From Clostridiales bacterium (lineage in GTDB: Bacteria; Bacillota; Clostridia; Lachnospirales; Lachnospiraceae): DNA of 8,219 nucleotides. This document shows positions 1 to 6,469 of this stretch, piece after piece; the first letter of the stretch is position 1; each line of letters starts with the position of its first letter. The notes under the pieces are model-generated. The model worked only from the letters and a program-made list of their open reading frames with translations, did not search any database and was not told the DNA's origin. Both the position numbers and the translations under genes were made by a program. Location of the stretch: assembly GCA_019418195.1 (NCBI GenBank), contig DYCJ01000102.1, positions 1-8,219 of the forward strand, given 5' to 3'.

Positions 1-374
1 ACAGAGAGGACCCGGCCAGACTTGTATTTACAGCAAAGACCGGTCCGGCTGTGGCAGCTTCCCTGATCGATCTGGGAGACCGCTTCCGTCTGATCATCAA
101 TGATGTGAACTGTAAGAAGACGGAGAAGCCGATGCCGAAACTTCCGGTTGCAACAGCGTTCTGGACACCGGAGCCGAACCTGCAGACGGGCGCGGAAGCA
201 TGGATACTCTGCGGCGGAGCACACCACACGGCGTTCTCCTATGACCTGACAAGTGAGCAGATGGGAGACTGGGCGGCAGCTATGGGTATTGAGGCTGTTT
301 ACATTGATAAAGATACGACGATCCGTAATCTAAAAAATGAACTGAGATGGAATGATATCGCCTACAGAAAATAG
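1..374 (+). CDS. araA: L-arabinose isomerase, C-terminal part (5' end outside window)
   Basis: The reading frame is open from base 3 and ends at a TAG at 372-374, giving the last 123 residues of a protein that starts upstream. AraA interconverts L-arabinose and L-ribulose in the cytoplasm, the first step of arabinose use. The fragment carries landmarks of the family C-terminus: DPARLVF followed by KTGPAVAASLIDLGDRFRL, then AWILCGGAHHTAFS, and the tail ALRWN-like segment (NELRWNDIAYRK). The second His of GGAHHT corresponds to the metal-binding His near residue 450 of the E. coli enzyme. A GTG at 51 is only an internal valine codon. The frame is intact to a normal C-terminus, so the gene looks functional as far as it is visible. 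No U-tract terminator is seen after the stop; the next feature is the ddh promoter 12 bases downstream. Confidence 0.95.
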   Translation, partial: REDPARLVFTAKTGPAVAASLIDLGDRFRLIINDVNCKKTEKPMPKLPVATAFWTPEPNLQTGAEAWILCGGAHHTAFSYDLTSEQMGDWAAAMGIEAVYIDKDTTIRNLKNELRWNDIAYRK

Positions 375-385
375 GCATGTATTCA

Positions 386-414
386 TTGAAAACTTATTCC
401 TGTACCTGTATAAT
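386..414 (+). promoter_or_regulatory. Sigma-A-type promoter for ddh
   Basis: TTGAAA at 386-391 (5 of 6 to consensus) is followed by a 17-base spacer and a perfect TATAAT at 409-414. Initiation would be near 421, leaving a leader of about 37 bases that contains the AAAAGGAG ribosome-binding site at 443-450 before the ATG at 458. It lies in the gap after araA, so ddh probably has its own start of transcription even if araA reads through. No operator palindrome is evident. Confidence 0.8.
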
Positions 415-457
415 AACAGCAGAGTATTAAATAAAACAACAGAAAAGGAGCAGGCAG

Positions 458-1444
458 ATGAGTATCAAAATAGGTATCTTAGGTTATGGAAATCTTGGGC
501 GGGGTATTGAGTGCGCCATAAAACAGAACCCGGACATGGAGCTTGCAGCAGTATTTACCCGGAGAAATCCTTCCGATGTAGCAATATTGACGGACGGAGT
601 ACCGGTATGCAGGGCAGATGAAGCCGGAGAATGGAAAGATAAAATTGATGTGATGATCCTCTGTGGCGGCAGTGCTACGGATCTTCCGAAACAGACACCG
701 GAGTATGCGCGTATGTTCAATGTCATTGACAGTTTTGACACCCACGCAAAGATTCCGGAGCATTATGCGAATGTAGATGCGGCTGCAAAAGAAGGAAATA
801 AAGTCGGAATTATCTCAGTCGGCTGGGATCCGGGAATGTTCTCGCTCAACAGACTGTATGCAAATGCTATCCTCCCGGACGGGAAAGACTATACATTCTG
901 GGGAAAGGGCGTGAGCCAGGGACATTCCGATGCAGTCCGCAGGATCGAGGGAGTCAAAGATGCGAAGCAGTATACGATCCCTGTAGACGCAGCGCTTGAG
1001 GCCGTCAGAAATGGTGAAAATCCTGAGCTTACGACAAGACAGAAACACACGAGAGAGTGTTTCGTTGTCCTTGAAGAAGGAGCAGATGCGGCGAAAGTCG
1101 AGGAAGAGATCAAGACTATGCCGAATTATTTTTCGGATTATGACACGACAGTACATTTTATCAGTGAAGAAGAGTTAAAGAGAGACCACAGCGGCATCCC
1201 CCATGGCGGATTTGTATTAAGGAGCGGAAAGACCGGATGGAGCGGTGAGAACAGCCACCTGATCGAATACAGCCTGAAACTGGATTCTAATCCGGAGTTT
1301 ACATCTTCGGTCCTGATCGCCTATGCCCGTGCGGCATACCGGTTATCGCAGGAAGGCCAGAGCGGATGCAGGACAGTCTTTGATATCGCGCCCGCATATT
1401 TAAGTGCGAAGAGTGGAGAAGAACTGCGTAAGACAATGCTGTAG
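458..1444 (+). CDS. ddh: meso-diaminopimelate D-dehydrogenase
   Basis: This 328-residue protein has the usual family length. Ddh catalyses NADPH-dependent reductive amination of tetrahydrodipicolinate to meso-2,6-diaminopimelate, a one-step bypass of the succinylase, acetylase and aminotransferase routes to lysine and peptidoglycan cross-links. The Rossmann motif GYGNLG is at residues 9-14, followed by FTRR (33-36), whose arginines fit the NADPH 2'-phosphate. LCGGSATD (68-75) and IDSFDTH (90-96) are also present. Substrate-pocket motifs are GWDPGMFS (122-129), FWGKGVSQGHSDA (147-159), HGGFV (249-253) and WSGENSH (261-267). The ATG at 458 follows AAAAGGAG with a 7-base gap. The gene sits between araA and a sugar kinase, which is odd company for a lysine gene, but it has its own promoter. 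The call is secure from the motif set. Confidence 0.95.
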   Translation: MSIKIGILGYGNLGRGIECAIKQNPDMELAAVFTRRNPSDVAILTDGVPVCRADEAGEWKDKIDVMILCGGSATDLPKQTPEYARMFNVIDSFDTHAKIPEHYANVDAAAKEGNKVGIISVGWDPGMFSLNRLYANAILPDGKDYTFWGKGVSQGHSDAVRRIEGVKDAKQYTIPVDAALEAVRNGENPELTTRQKHTRECFVVLEEGADAAKVEEEIKTMPNYFSDYDTTVHFISEEELKRDHSGIPHGGFVLRSGKTGWSGENSHLIEYSLKLDSNPEFTSSVLIAYARAAYRLSQEGQSGCRTVFDIAPAYLSAKSGEELRKTML

Positions 1445-1452
1445 GACACAGG

Positions 1453-1482
1453 TCAGCAGGCGCGTGAAAGGGCGCCTGCTGA
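1453..1482 (+). other. Strong intergenic hairpin between ddh and the kinase
   Basis: Bases 1453-1463 (TCAGCAGGCGC) pair perfectly with 1472-1482 (GCGCCTGCTGA) around an 8-base loop, an 11-bp GC-rich stem beginning 9 bases after the ddh stop. It is not followed by a U-tract (the next bases are TTGCTATAC), so it does not meet the pattern of an intrinsic terminator. It could be a weak terminator, an RNA-processing or 3'-stabilising stem that sets different levels of ddh and kinase mRNA, or an attenuating structure. I see no convincing separate promoter between it and the kinase ribosome-binding site. Confidence 0.75.
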
Positions 1483-1524
1483 TTGCTATACAAAAGAATA
1501 ACGAATAAAAGGAGGAGTGCGCAG

Positions 1525-3129
1525 ATGCGAAGCAAAGAAGAGATCAGAGAGATGATAAGCGCCGGACAGGCAGTGCTCGGAATCGAGCTGGGATCAACAA
1601 GGATCAAGGCAGTTCTCATCGATGTGGACAAATCGCCGGTTGCTTCCGGAAGCTATGACTGGGAGAATCAGTATGTGGACCATATCTGGACGTATGACAT
1701 TGATGAAGTATGGAAAGGGCTTCAGGGCAGCTATCAGGATCTCGTAAAAAATGTTCAGGAGGAATACGGAGTTACTATTACCAGCCTGGCGGCAGCCGGA
1801 GTCAGTGCCATGATGCACGGCTATCTGGCGTTTGACGAGAATGATGACCTTCTTGTACCGTTCCGCACATGGCGGAATACGATCACAGGAGAGGCGTCGG
1901 AGAAGCTGTCTGAACTTTTCTCATATCATATCCCGCAGCGCTGGAGTATCGCTCACCTGTATCAGGCAATCTTAAACGGGGAGGAACATGTCAGCAGAGT
2001 ACGTTTCTTTACCACGCTTTCCGGATACATTCACTGGCAGCTGACCGGACAGAAAGTGATCGGAAGCGGCGATGCAGCCGGTATGTTCCCGATTAATATC
2101 GAGGCAAAAGATTACGACAGCAGAATGCTGGATCAGTTTGACGAGCTGGTGGCAGACAAGGGCTTCCCGTGGAAGATCCGCGAGCTTCTTCCGAAAGTAC
2201 TCCTTGCAGGCGAAGATGCAGGAAGCCTGACAGCAGAGGGCGCGAAGCTTCTTGATCCTTCCGGAAATCTGGCGGCAGGCATCCCGATGTGTCCGCCTGA
2301 GGGAGATGCAGGGACCGGAATGACGGCGACAAACAGTGTTGCCGTAAGAACAGGAAATGTGTCTGCCGGAACAAGTGTATTTGCAATGGCAGTCCTTGAG
2401 AAAGACCTGACAAAACCGTATGAGGAAATCGACCTTGTGACAACACCAGCCGGGGATCTTGTAGCTATGGTCCACTGCAATAACTGTACATCCGACCTGA
2501 ATGCATGGGTGGGGCTGTTCAAAGAATTTGCAGAAAGCTTTGGTATCGATGTTGATATGAACAAGCTGTTCGGGACACTTTATAATAAAGCACTTGAGGG
2601 CGATGCTGACTGCGGCGGCCTGCTCGCATACAATTATTTCTCAGGCGAGCATATCACAGGATTTGACGAGGGGCGTCCTCTCTTCGTGCGCTCCCCTGAG
2701 AGCAAATTCAACCTGGCAAACTTTATGAGAGTGAATCTGTACACATCCCTCGGCGCCCTGAAAACAGGAATGGATATCCTGCTCAAGAAAGAGGATGTCA
2801 GACTTGACCGAATGATGGGGCATGGCGGTCTGTTTAAGACAAAAGGCGTAGGCCAGAGGATTCTTGCCGGAGCGATCGATACTCCTGTATATGTTATGGA
2901 GACAGCAGGAGAAGGCGGTGCATGGGGAATCGCACTGCTGGCAGATTATCTTGTACGCAAGGAAGACGGCGAGAGCCTGACAGACTACCTCAATAACAAT
3001 GTATTCCACGATGCAGAAGGCTCAGGAATGGATCCGGTGCCGGAAGATGTGGAAGGATATGAGAAGTTCATGGAGAGGTATACAAAAGGACTGGCGATCG
3101 AAAGAGCGGCGGTGGATGCCGGAATCTAA
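1525..3129 (+). CDS. FGGY-family carbohydrate kinase (probable pentulose kinase)
   Basis: This 534-residue cytoplasmic kinase of the FGGY family (xylulokinase, ribulokinase, gluconokinase and relatives) transfers phosphate from ATP to a sugar. The N-terminal phosphate-binding segment [16 protein letters not shown] is at residues 18-33. MMHGY (96-100) and RTWRN (114-118) resemble sugar-contacting motifs. [10 protein letters not shown] (257-266) contains the likely catalytic base Asp261, and VSAGTSV (279-285) follows. The C-terminal ATPase-fold motifs are [11 protein letters not shown] (431-441) and [15 protein letters not shown] (459-473). I start at ATG 1525, which has GGAGG at 1511-1515; the frame extends to a TTG at 1483, but that adds residues with no ribosome-binding site. 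Proximity to araA suggests L-ribulokinase, whereas motif style is nearer to xylulokinase-type members, so I give no symbol. The frame is intact. Confidence 0.88.
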   Translation: MRSKEEIREMISAGQAVLGIELGSTRIKAVLIDVDKSPVASGSYDWENQYVDHIWTYDIDEVWKGLQGSYQDLVKNVQEEYGVTITSLAAAGVSAMMHGYLAFDENDDLLVPFRTWRNTITGEASEKLSELFSYHIPQRWSIAHLYQAILNGEEHVSRVRFFTTLSGYIHWQLTGQKVIGSGDAAGMFPINIEAKDYDSRMLDQFDELVADKGFPWKIRELLPKVLLAGEDAGSLTAEGAKLLDPSGNLAAGIPMCPPEGDAGTGMTATNSVAVRTGNVSAGTSVFAMAVLEKDLTKPYEEIDLVTTPAGDLVAMVHCNNCTSDLNAWVGLFKEFAESFGIDVDMNKLFGTLYNKALEGDADCGGLLAYNYFSGEHITGFDEGRPLFVRSPESKFNLANFMRVNLYTSLGALKTGMDILLKKEDVRLDRMMGHGGLFKTKGVGQRILAGAIDTPVYVMETAGEGGAWGIALLADYLVRKEDGESLTDYLNNNVFHDAEGSGMDPVPEDVEGYEKFMERYTKGLAIERAAVDAGI

Positions 3130-3136
3130 ATTCTGT

Positions 3137-3367
3137 ATTTGACGGACTGAATGCCGTTGCGTATAAGGTCCGAAAACGGACGGAGATGAGGCACGGAAAT
3201 ACTTTTTCGAGATGACCGGCATGTGCTTCAGGCTCCGCTCCGTAATTCGGAAAAACTAAAGGATCAGAAAGCTGATTAAAACCAAAGCCTGAAAATGAAG
3301 AACTCGGCTTCGCCTCATCTCCCCTCCGTTTTCTGCTTCATCGTATTCGGCAGTCATTCCAACAAAT
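3137..3367. repeat. Imperfect palindrome unit 1
   Basis: Four nested pairs of complementary segments share one axis. Outermost, 3137-3156 pairs with 3348-3367 (16 of 20 positions match). Next, 3172-3192 pairs with 3312-3333, with 20 bases identical, one substitution and one extra base on the right; this arm carries GAAAACGGA and GGAGATGAGGC. Inside, TCAGGCT at 3228-3234 pairs with AGCCTGA at 3286-3292. At the centre, ATCAG 3263-3267 and CTGAT 3272-3276 close an AAAG loop. The left half is longer than the right because of about 30 extra bases around 3193-3225. Transcribed in either direction it could form a long branched stem. It begins 8 bases after the kinase stop, so it may also act as a 3' end structure. 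Confidence 0.75.
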
Positions 3368-3404
3368 GTGAAAGACAAAAGAACGGGGTGAACTATTTAA
3401 CCTG

Positions 3405-3468
3405 ACACAAAACCGGTTGAAATAGGGAACAAAGTCCATAAATCCCACCCTTTCGACCAGTTTTCTGT
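3405..3468. repeat. Imperfect palindrome unit 2
   Basis: Bases 3405-3422 (ACACAAAACCGGTTGAAA) match the reverse complement of 3451-3468 at 15 of 18 positions, with about 28 bases between. An alternative smaller hairpin uses CTATTTAACC at 3393-3402 and GGTTGAAATAG at 3415-3425, so the left arm can pair two ways. Minus-strand readings across this unit give an open frame (3338-3601) whose peptide shows no domain, and I attribute that frame to the repeat itself. Confidence 0.55.
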
Positions 3469-3504
3469 AAGTTTCGTGATTATCGGGGAGACACTTCCAA
3501 TCGG

Positions 3505-3597
3505 ATGAACGCAGAAAATCAGTCGGATACAGCCAGTCTTGATGGAACTTTCGTGTATGGCGGGAGAATGAGGCCGGTGACTGTGAAAGGATGTTAG
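3505..3597 (+). other. Mini-ORF in left arm of the inverted repeat (30 aa, doubtful)
   Basis: From ATG 3505 to TAG 3595-3597 this reads as MNAENQSDTASL followed by DGTFVYGGRMRPVTVKGC. The frame is open upstream for about 20 codons without an ATG and without a ribosome-binding site, so this may be the tail of a lost gene and not a functional start. It matters because its peptide matches the right-arm mini-ORF in the same frame: ENQSDT and FVYGGRM are identical, and 17 of 28 residues are identical over the shared part. I do not recognise a family. Confidence 0.2.
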
Positions 3598-3625
3598 TCA
3601 AAGTTCAAATCCGTGATACAGCGTT

Positions 3626-3679
3626 AATCAATAAAATGAATATGTCTGAGCGCATGCGAGTTTATTCATTTTATTGATT
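3626..3679. other. A+T-rich perfect 17-bp stem-loop at the centre of the inverted repeat
   Basis: Bases 3626-3642 (AATCAATAAAATGAATA) are exactly complementary to 3663-3679. The 20-base loop contains the self-complementary CGCATGCG at 3651-3658. Outside the stem the pairing continues after a short bulge through TACAGC and CAAATCCGTG (left 3606-3622). There is no U-tract on either side, so it is not a standard bidirectional terminator, although its place between two convergent transcription units would suit that role. Confidence 0.8.
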
Positions 3680-3703
3680 GCTTTTAGCTGTAGCACGGAT
3701 TTG

Positions 3704-3832
3704 TTACTTTGTCTTACGTCCTGTAACCGGAGCCGGAATCATTCTCCCGCCATATACGAATACGTTATCACGACACACTGTATCCGATTGATTTTCGGAC
3801 GATTTATCATAAGATGTCTCTCCGGCAAACAT
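3704..3832 (-). CDS. Hypothetical 42-residue mini-ORF directly downstream of aroA
   Basis: The ATG at 3832-3830 lies four bases after the aroA stop codon and the frame ends at a TAA (3706-3704), giving 42 residues with ENQSDT and FVYGGRM near the middle and a basic tail (VTGRKTK). A GAGGAG inside the last codons of aroA could serve as its ribosome-binding site, though the 13-base gap is long. It would be the third gene of the tyrA-aroA transcript if translated. The peptide has no signal sequence, membrane segment or known domain. Support for coding comes from the left arm of the repeat: over 28 gap-free codons 17 residues are identical, and four of those codons (for T, S, Q and V) differ only at the third base. 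It may equally be a piece of a repeated element that happens to be open. Confidence 0.25.
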   Translation of the reverse strand: MFAGETSYDKSSENQSDTVCRDNVFVYGGRMIPAPVTGRKTK

Positions 3833-3836
3833 GAAT

Positions 3837-5126
3837 TTACAGCAACTCCTCAAAGGTATCATAGAATGTCGGATACGACACATCCACACATTTGCTGTCC
3901 AGTATCTTCGTATTTCCCTCAGCCACCAGAGCCGCGATGCTGAATGCCATTGCGATGCGGTGGTCGAGCAGTGTATGGATAGACGCGCCTTTGAGCTTCC
4001 CGCCGGTAATGATCATGCCGTCTGAGGTCGGTGTCACATTACATCCCATTGCTTTCAGGTTGTCGCAGACGGTCTCGATCCGGTCTGTCTCTTTCACTTT
4101 CAACTCAGCCGCATCTTTGATGATAGTCGTACCTTCTGCGACGGCTGCCATGACAGCGATGACCGGGATTTCGTCGATGAGCGTCGGGATAATATCGCCC
4201 TGGATCGTGATGCCATGGAGTCTGCTCGTGCGGACAAGGATATCGGCGATCTTTTCTCCCCCTTCGATACGCTCGTTGAGAAGAGTGATGTCCCCTCCCA
4301 TATCTTCGCATACTTTCAGGATACCGGCGCGGGTCGGGTTGATACCCACATTTTCAATGAGGATCTCGGAATCCGGTACGATCAATCCTGCTGCGATGAA
4401 GTATGCAGCGGAAGAAATGTCACCGGGAACAGTGATCTTCTGACCATAAAGCTCCTTGCAGGGAGTGATGAAAGCGGTTGCCTTTGTGCTTCCCAGCTCA
4501 TGTGTGGAGCGGATATCTGCACCGAATTCTTTCAACATCAGTTCAGTATGGTTCCTGGAAAGGGATGGCTCGGTAACGGAAGTCTCCCCGTCTGCGTACA
4601 GTCCGGCGAGCAGGATGCAGGATTTTACCTGGGCAGATGCAACAGGTGAATCGTAATGGATACCGTGAAGACTTCCCGGGGTAATGTACAGAGGCGCACA
4701 TCCGTTTCTCAGGATGCTAGATATATTTGCTCCCATCCGGGTCAGAGGATCGATGATGCGCTTCATAGGACGTGAATTCAGTGATTCATCTCCGGATAAT
4801 TTCGATTCAAAAGGCTGTCCGGCAAGGATACCGGACAGAAGCCGGGTGGTAGTGCCGCTGTTTCCTACATCCAGGATATCTGTCGGTGCAGACAGACCAC
4901 GGAGTCCTTTGCCGTGTACAAGGATAGTGGAATCTTTCTCCTCTATCCCGATGCCAAGTGTGCGGAAACATCGTATCGTTGCAAGACAGTCCGCGCCCTC
5001 TAAGAAATTGTGTATCTCTGTTGTCCCTTTGGCAATAGATCCGAACATCACACACCGGTGTGAGATGGATTTATCTCCGGGCACGGAAATCTTTCCTTTT
5101 AATCCCGTAATGCTGCATAATTCCAT
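3837..5126 (-). CDS. aroA: 3-phosphoshikimate 1-carboxyvinyltransferase (EPSP synthase), class II type
   Basis: This 429-residue cytoplasmic enzyme joins phosphoenolpyruvate to shikimate-3-phosphate, the sixth step of the shikimate pathway. Motifs in order are PGDKSISHR (16-24, with Lys19, Ser20 and Arg24 for substrate binding), LEGADCL (42-48), DVGNSGTTTRLL (86-97), RPMKRI (119-124), SAQVKS (164-169), PGDISSAAYF (234-243), TLIDEIP (315-321, with the likely catalytic Asp318), LKVKETDR (342-349, Glu346) and DHRIAMA (388-394). EGAD, NSGTTTR in place of NAGTAMRP, and the VSYP tail fit class II enzymes, whose glyphosate response often differs from class I; that trait cannot be read from sequence here. 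The start follows AGAAAGGA, 17 bases after the tyrA stop, so the two are cotranscribed. The frame is complete and ends at the edge of the palindromic repeat. Confidence 0.96.
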   Translation of the reverse strand: MELCSITGLKGKISVPGDKSISHRCVMFGSIAKGTTEIHNFLEGADCLATIRCFRTLGIGIEEKDSTILVHGKGLRGLSAPTDILDVGNSGTTTRLLSGILAGQPFESKLSGDESLNSRPMKRIIDPLTRMGANISSILRNGCAPLYITPGSLHGIHYDSPVASAQVKSCILLAGLYADGETSVTEPSLSRNHTELMLKEFGADIRSTHELGSTKATAFITPCKELYGQKITVPGDISSAAYFIAAGLIVPDSEILIENVGINPTRAGILKVCEDMGGDITLLNERIEGGEKIADILVRTSRLHGITIQGDIIPTLIDEIPVIAVMAAVAEGTTIIKDAAELKVKETDRIETVCDNLKAMGCNVTPTSDGMIITGGKLKGASIHTLLDHRIAMAFSIAALVAEGNTKILDSKCVDVSYPTFYDTFEELL

Positions 5127-5143
5127 ATGATTTATCCTTTCTG

Positions 5144-6241
5144 TCAGGTTTCATAGACAATATAATGATATTTCTGTAAAAGGCGGGCTGCTTTGGCGGA
5201 AGAAGCCTCGTCGTAAAATTCGATCTTAAGTGCGCCTTCTTCAAATTCCCTGTTGTGCACAATGCCGATATTCTTAATATTGATATTGTTGGTGGCAAGT
5301 ATGGTTGCGATCGTCGCAATTCCGCCGGCCTCATCGATGATATCGCAGTAGAAGGCAAACTGCTTTTTGATCGGTCCTGCAGAGCTGTTCGGCATGGAAT
5401 CCCTGTAGTCTCTGGAGGTCTCAAACAGCGAGTAAAGTCCGGTTTCATTTCCGTTGTCCACCATTGCCTTTGCGTGTTCAAGTACATCGATATATCCACC
5501 CAGGATACTGGAGATGTTTGAACGGTTTTTCAGGCAGATCTGCTGCCACATGACCGGAGAAGAGGATGCAATCCTGGTGATGTCCTTGAATCCGCCTGCC
5601 GCCAGCGCTTTCATCAGTTCATCTTTTGTGTCAGTGTCACGCACATAGTTTACAAGTGTTGATGCAATGATATGCGGCAGATGGCTGATCGTTCCGGTAA
5701 TATGATCATGTTCCTGATAATCCAGCATGATGGGGATCGCTTTCAGTGAAGCGATGAGATCCCGGTAAGCAGCTGTCTTTTCTTCGGATACTTTTTGTGT
5801 GGGTGTCAGGATATAATAGGCATTTTCGATAAGATGTGCCTTGGAGTTGGCAAATCCGCTTTTTTCAGAGCCTGCCATCGGATGTCCTCCGATAAAGTTT
5901 TCTTCCATACCCAGAGCCGTGATCTCTTCGTGAATGGAAGTTTTTACGCTTCCTACATCTGTTAAGATACAGTCAGGATTTATAAGATCCTTTAATTGTG
6001 ACAGATAGGCTGTATTGCACGACACGGGTGCGCACAGAAAAATGTAGCTGCAGTCTCTGAAATTGTCATCGATCGAAGAACATGCGGTATGTATGATATC
6101 GTCCTGAACGGCAAGAGCCAGTGTCTCCCTGTTCTTATCGAATGCGATGATCTCGTAGTCAGGGTAATATTTCCGCAAGGCTTTGGCAACAGAGCCGCCG
6201 ATCAGCCCGAGTCCGATAAATCCGATTTTGGTAGAAGCCAT
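5144..6241 (-). CDS. tyrA: Prephenate dehydrogenase with C-terminal ACT domain
   Basis: This 365-residue protein oxidatively decarboxylates prephenate to 4-hydroxyphenylpyruvate on the tyrosine branch. The N-terminal Rossmann domain has GLGLIGGS (10-17) and an acidic Asp35 after the second strand, which favours NAD. DVGSVK (95-100), GGHPMAGSEKSG (118-129), SHLPH (186-190, likely catalytic His) and FKDITRIASSSPVMW (218-232) are typical of TyrA. Residues 294-365 form an ACT domain (FAFYCDIIDEAGGIATI and following), which would give amino acid feedback control. I chose the ATG at 6241 because MASTKIGF begins the fold and AAAGGA lies 12 bases upstream; the frame extends to 6301 but has no ribosome-binding site there. 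It is the first gene of the tyrA-aroA operon. There is no chorismate mutase fusion. Confidence 0.95.
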   Translation of the reverse strand: MASTKIGFIGLGLIGGSVAKALRKYYPDYEIIAFDKNRETLALAVQDDIIHTACSSIDDNFRDCSYIFLCAPVSCNTAYLSQLKDLINPDCILTDVGSVKTSIHEEITALGMEENFIGGHPMAGSEKSGFANSKAHLIENAYYILTPTQKVSEEKTAAYRDLIASLKAIPIMLDYQEHDHITGTISHLPHIIASTLVNYVRDTDTKDELMKALAAGGFKDITRIASSSPVMWQQICLKNRSNISSILGGYIDVLEHAKAMVDNGNETGLYSLFETSRDYRDSMPNSSAGPIKKQFAFYCDIIDEAGGIATIATILATNNINIKNIGIVHNREFEEGALKIEFYDEASSAKAARLLQKYHYIVYET

Positions 6242-6307
6242 GATAAGCTGTATTCCTTTCATAAATAGTAGTGGGGAGTAAAGAGACGGTCCCACGTTCA
6301 CAGAGAT

Positions 6308-6336
6308 ATCTTAGCACTTTACATCGTAAAAGTAAA
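6308..6336 (-). promoter_or_regulatory. Probable promoter of the tyrA-aroA operon
   Basis: On the minus strand TTTACT (6336-6331) is separated by 17 bases from TAAGAT (6313-6308). Both are 4 of 6 to consensus, so this is a modest sigma-A-type match in the right place. Initiation near 6301 would give a leader of about 60 bases. That leader contains a small hairpin (GTGGGA with TCCCCAC, plus-strand 6271-6277 and 6290-6295). It is too short to hold a T-box or tyrosine/tryptophan leader peptide, so transcriptional attenuation by those means is unlikely. Confidence 0.45.
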
Positions 6337-6371
6337 CGATAAATAATATATGTGAAAAATGAATAAAATAG

Positions 6372-6400
6372 TTGTAATCAGAGCGTAATTTTAGTACAAT
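6372..6400 (+). promoter_or_regulatory. Sigma-A-type promoter of the EF-G-like gene
   Basis: TTGTAA (6372-6377), a 17-base spacer and TACAAT (6395-6400) form a good match. Initiation near 6407 leaves a leader of about 63 bases with an AAGGAGG ribosome-binding site at 6456-6462, seven bases before the ATG at 6470. It is divergent from the tyrA promoter, with about 35 bases between the two -35 elements, so a shared regulator is possible though no operator is obvious. Confidence 0.7.
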
Positions 6401-6469
6401 ATATCCATGATGTGCCTGCGTAAATGAAAATATAGCAGGCAGAATAACTACATACAAGGAGGCAGCAGC

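Larger units (their letters stand above)
3484..3825. repeat. Large inverted repeat with two roughly 160-base arms
   Basis: The left arm (about 3484-3642) and the right arm (about 3663-3825, reverse complement) align along most of their length around a 20-base loop. Shared blocks include GAGACA, GAAAATCA, TCGGATACAG, TATGGCGGGAGAATGA, CAAATCCGTG followed by TACAGC, and a perfect 17-base inner stem. Over a gap-free stretch of 84 bases (left 3487-3570, right 3740-3823) I count 58 identities, about 69 percent. Each arm reads as the 3' end of a short peptide frame ending before the inner stem, so the two frames converge. The right arm abuts the aroA stop codon. The arms have diverged from each other, so the duplication is not recent, or the element inserted as a pre-existing palindrome. 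Confidence 0.85.
3130..3836. other. 707-bp intergenic block made of nested imperfect palindromes, no confident long gene
   Basis: This gap separates the sugar kinase (+) from aroA (-), so the flanking genes converge on it. It holds three successive inverted-repeat units, listed separately: 3137-3367, 3405-3468 and 3484-3825. Open frames here (for example minus 3338-3601 and plus 3674-3943) run through both arms of palindromes and have low-complexity or cysteine/arginine-rich composition without a recognisable domain, so I do not call them genes. The exception worth recording is a pair of matching mini-ORFs inside the third unit. I see no transposase and no tRNA or rRNA. The block has the look of an interspersed structured repeat or a degraded non-autonomous element. 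Its true extent cannot be set from one copy. Confidence 0.7.

Noticed and set aside
51..374. GTG at 51 as the start of a small independent gene
   Set aside because: The frame is open from base 3 and upstream residues match L-arabinose isomerase, so the GTG is an internal codon.
1483..1524. TTG start at 1483 for the sugar kinase
   Set aside because: It lies next to the hairpin arm with no ribosome-binding site, whereas ATG 1525 has GGAGG at the right distance.
3022..3222. Minus-strand frame overlapping the kinase 3' end and palindrome unit 1
   Set aside because: It overlaps the confident kinase CDS antisense and continues into repeat sequence; no support for translation.
3172..3333. Hammerhead-type ribozyme suggested by GAGATGAGGC and GGAAATAC in palindrome unit 1
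   Set aside because: The conserved CUGAUGA and GAAA core elements are not present with the required spacing on either strand.
3338..3601. Minus-strand open frame of 87 codons in the palindromic intergenic block
   Set aside because: It reads through palindrome unit 2 and antisense to the left-arm mini-ORF. It has no ribosome-binding site I can see and no recognisable domain, so it is best explained by the repeat.
3626..3679. Bidirectional intrinsic terminator between convergent units
   Set aside because: The stem is A+T-rich and neither side has a following U-tract, so the sequence does not meet the pattern even though the position would fit.
3674..3943. Plus-strand open frame of 89 codons overlapping the aroA 3' end
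   Set aside because: It is antisense to the right repeat arm and to the end of aroA, is rich in Cys, His and Arg, and starts inside the central stem.
3892..4443. 183-codon plus-strand open frame antisense to aroA
   Set aside because: It is a shadow of the aroA codon pattern; aroA is complete with all motifs and the antisense product matches nothing known to me.
5144..6301. Longer tyrA start at 6301 (20 extra residues) or an intermediate ATG at 6262
   Set aside because: Neither has a ribosome-binding site, and the 6301 start would coincide with the predicted transcription start. The fold begins at MASTKIGF from the ATG at 6241, which has AAAGGA upstream.
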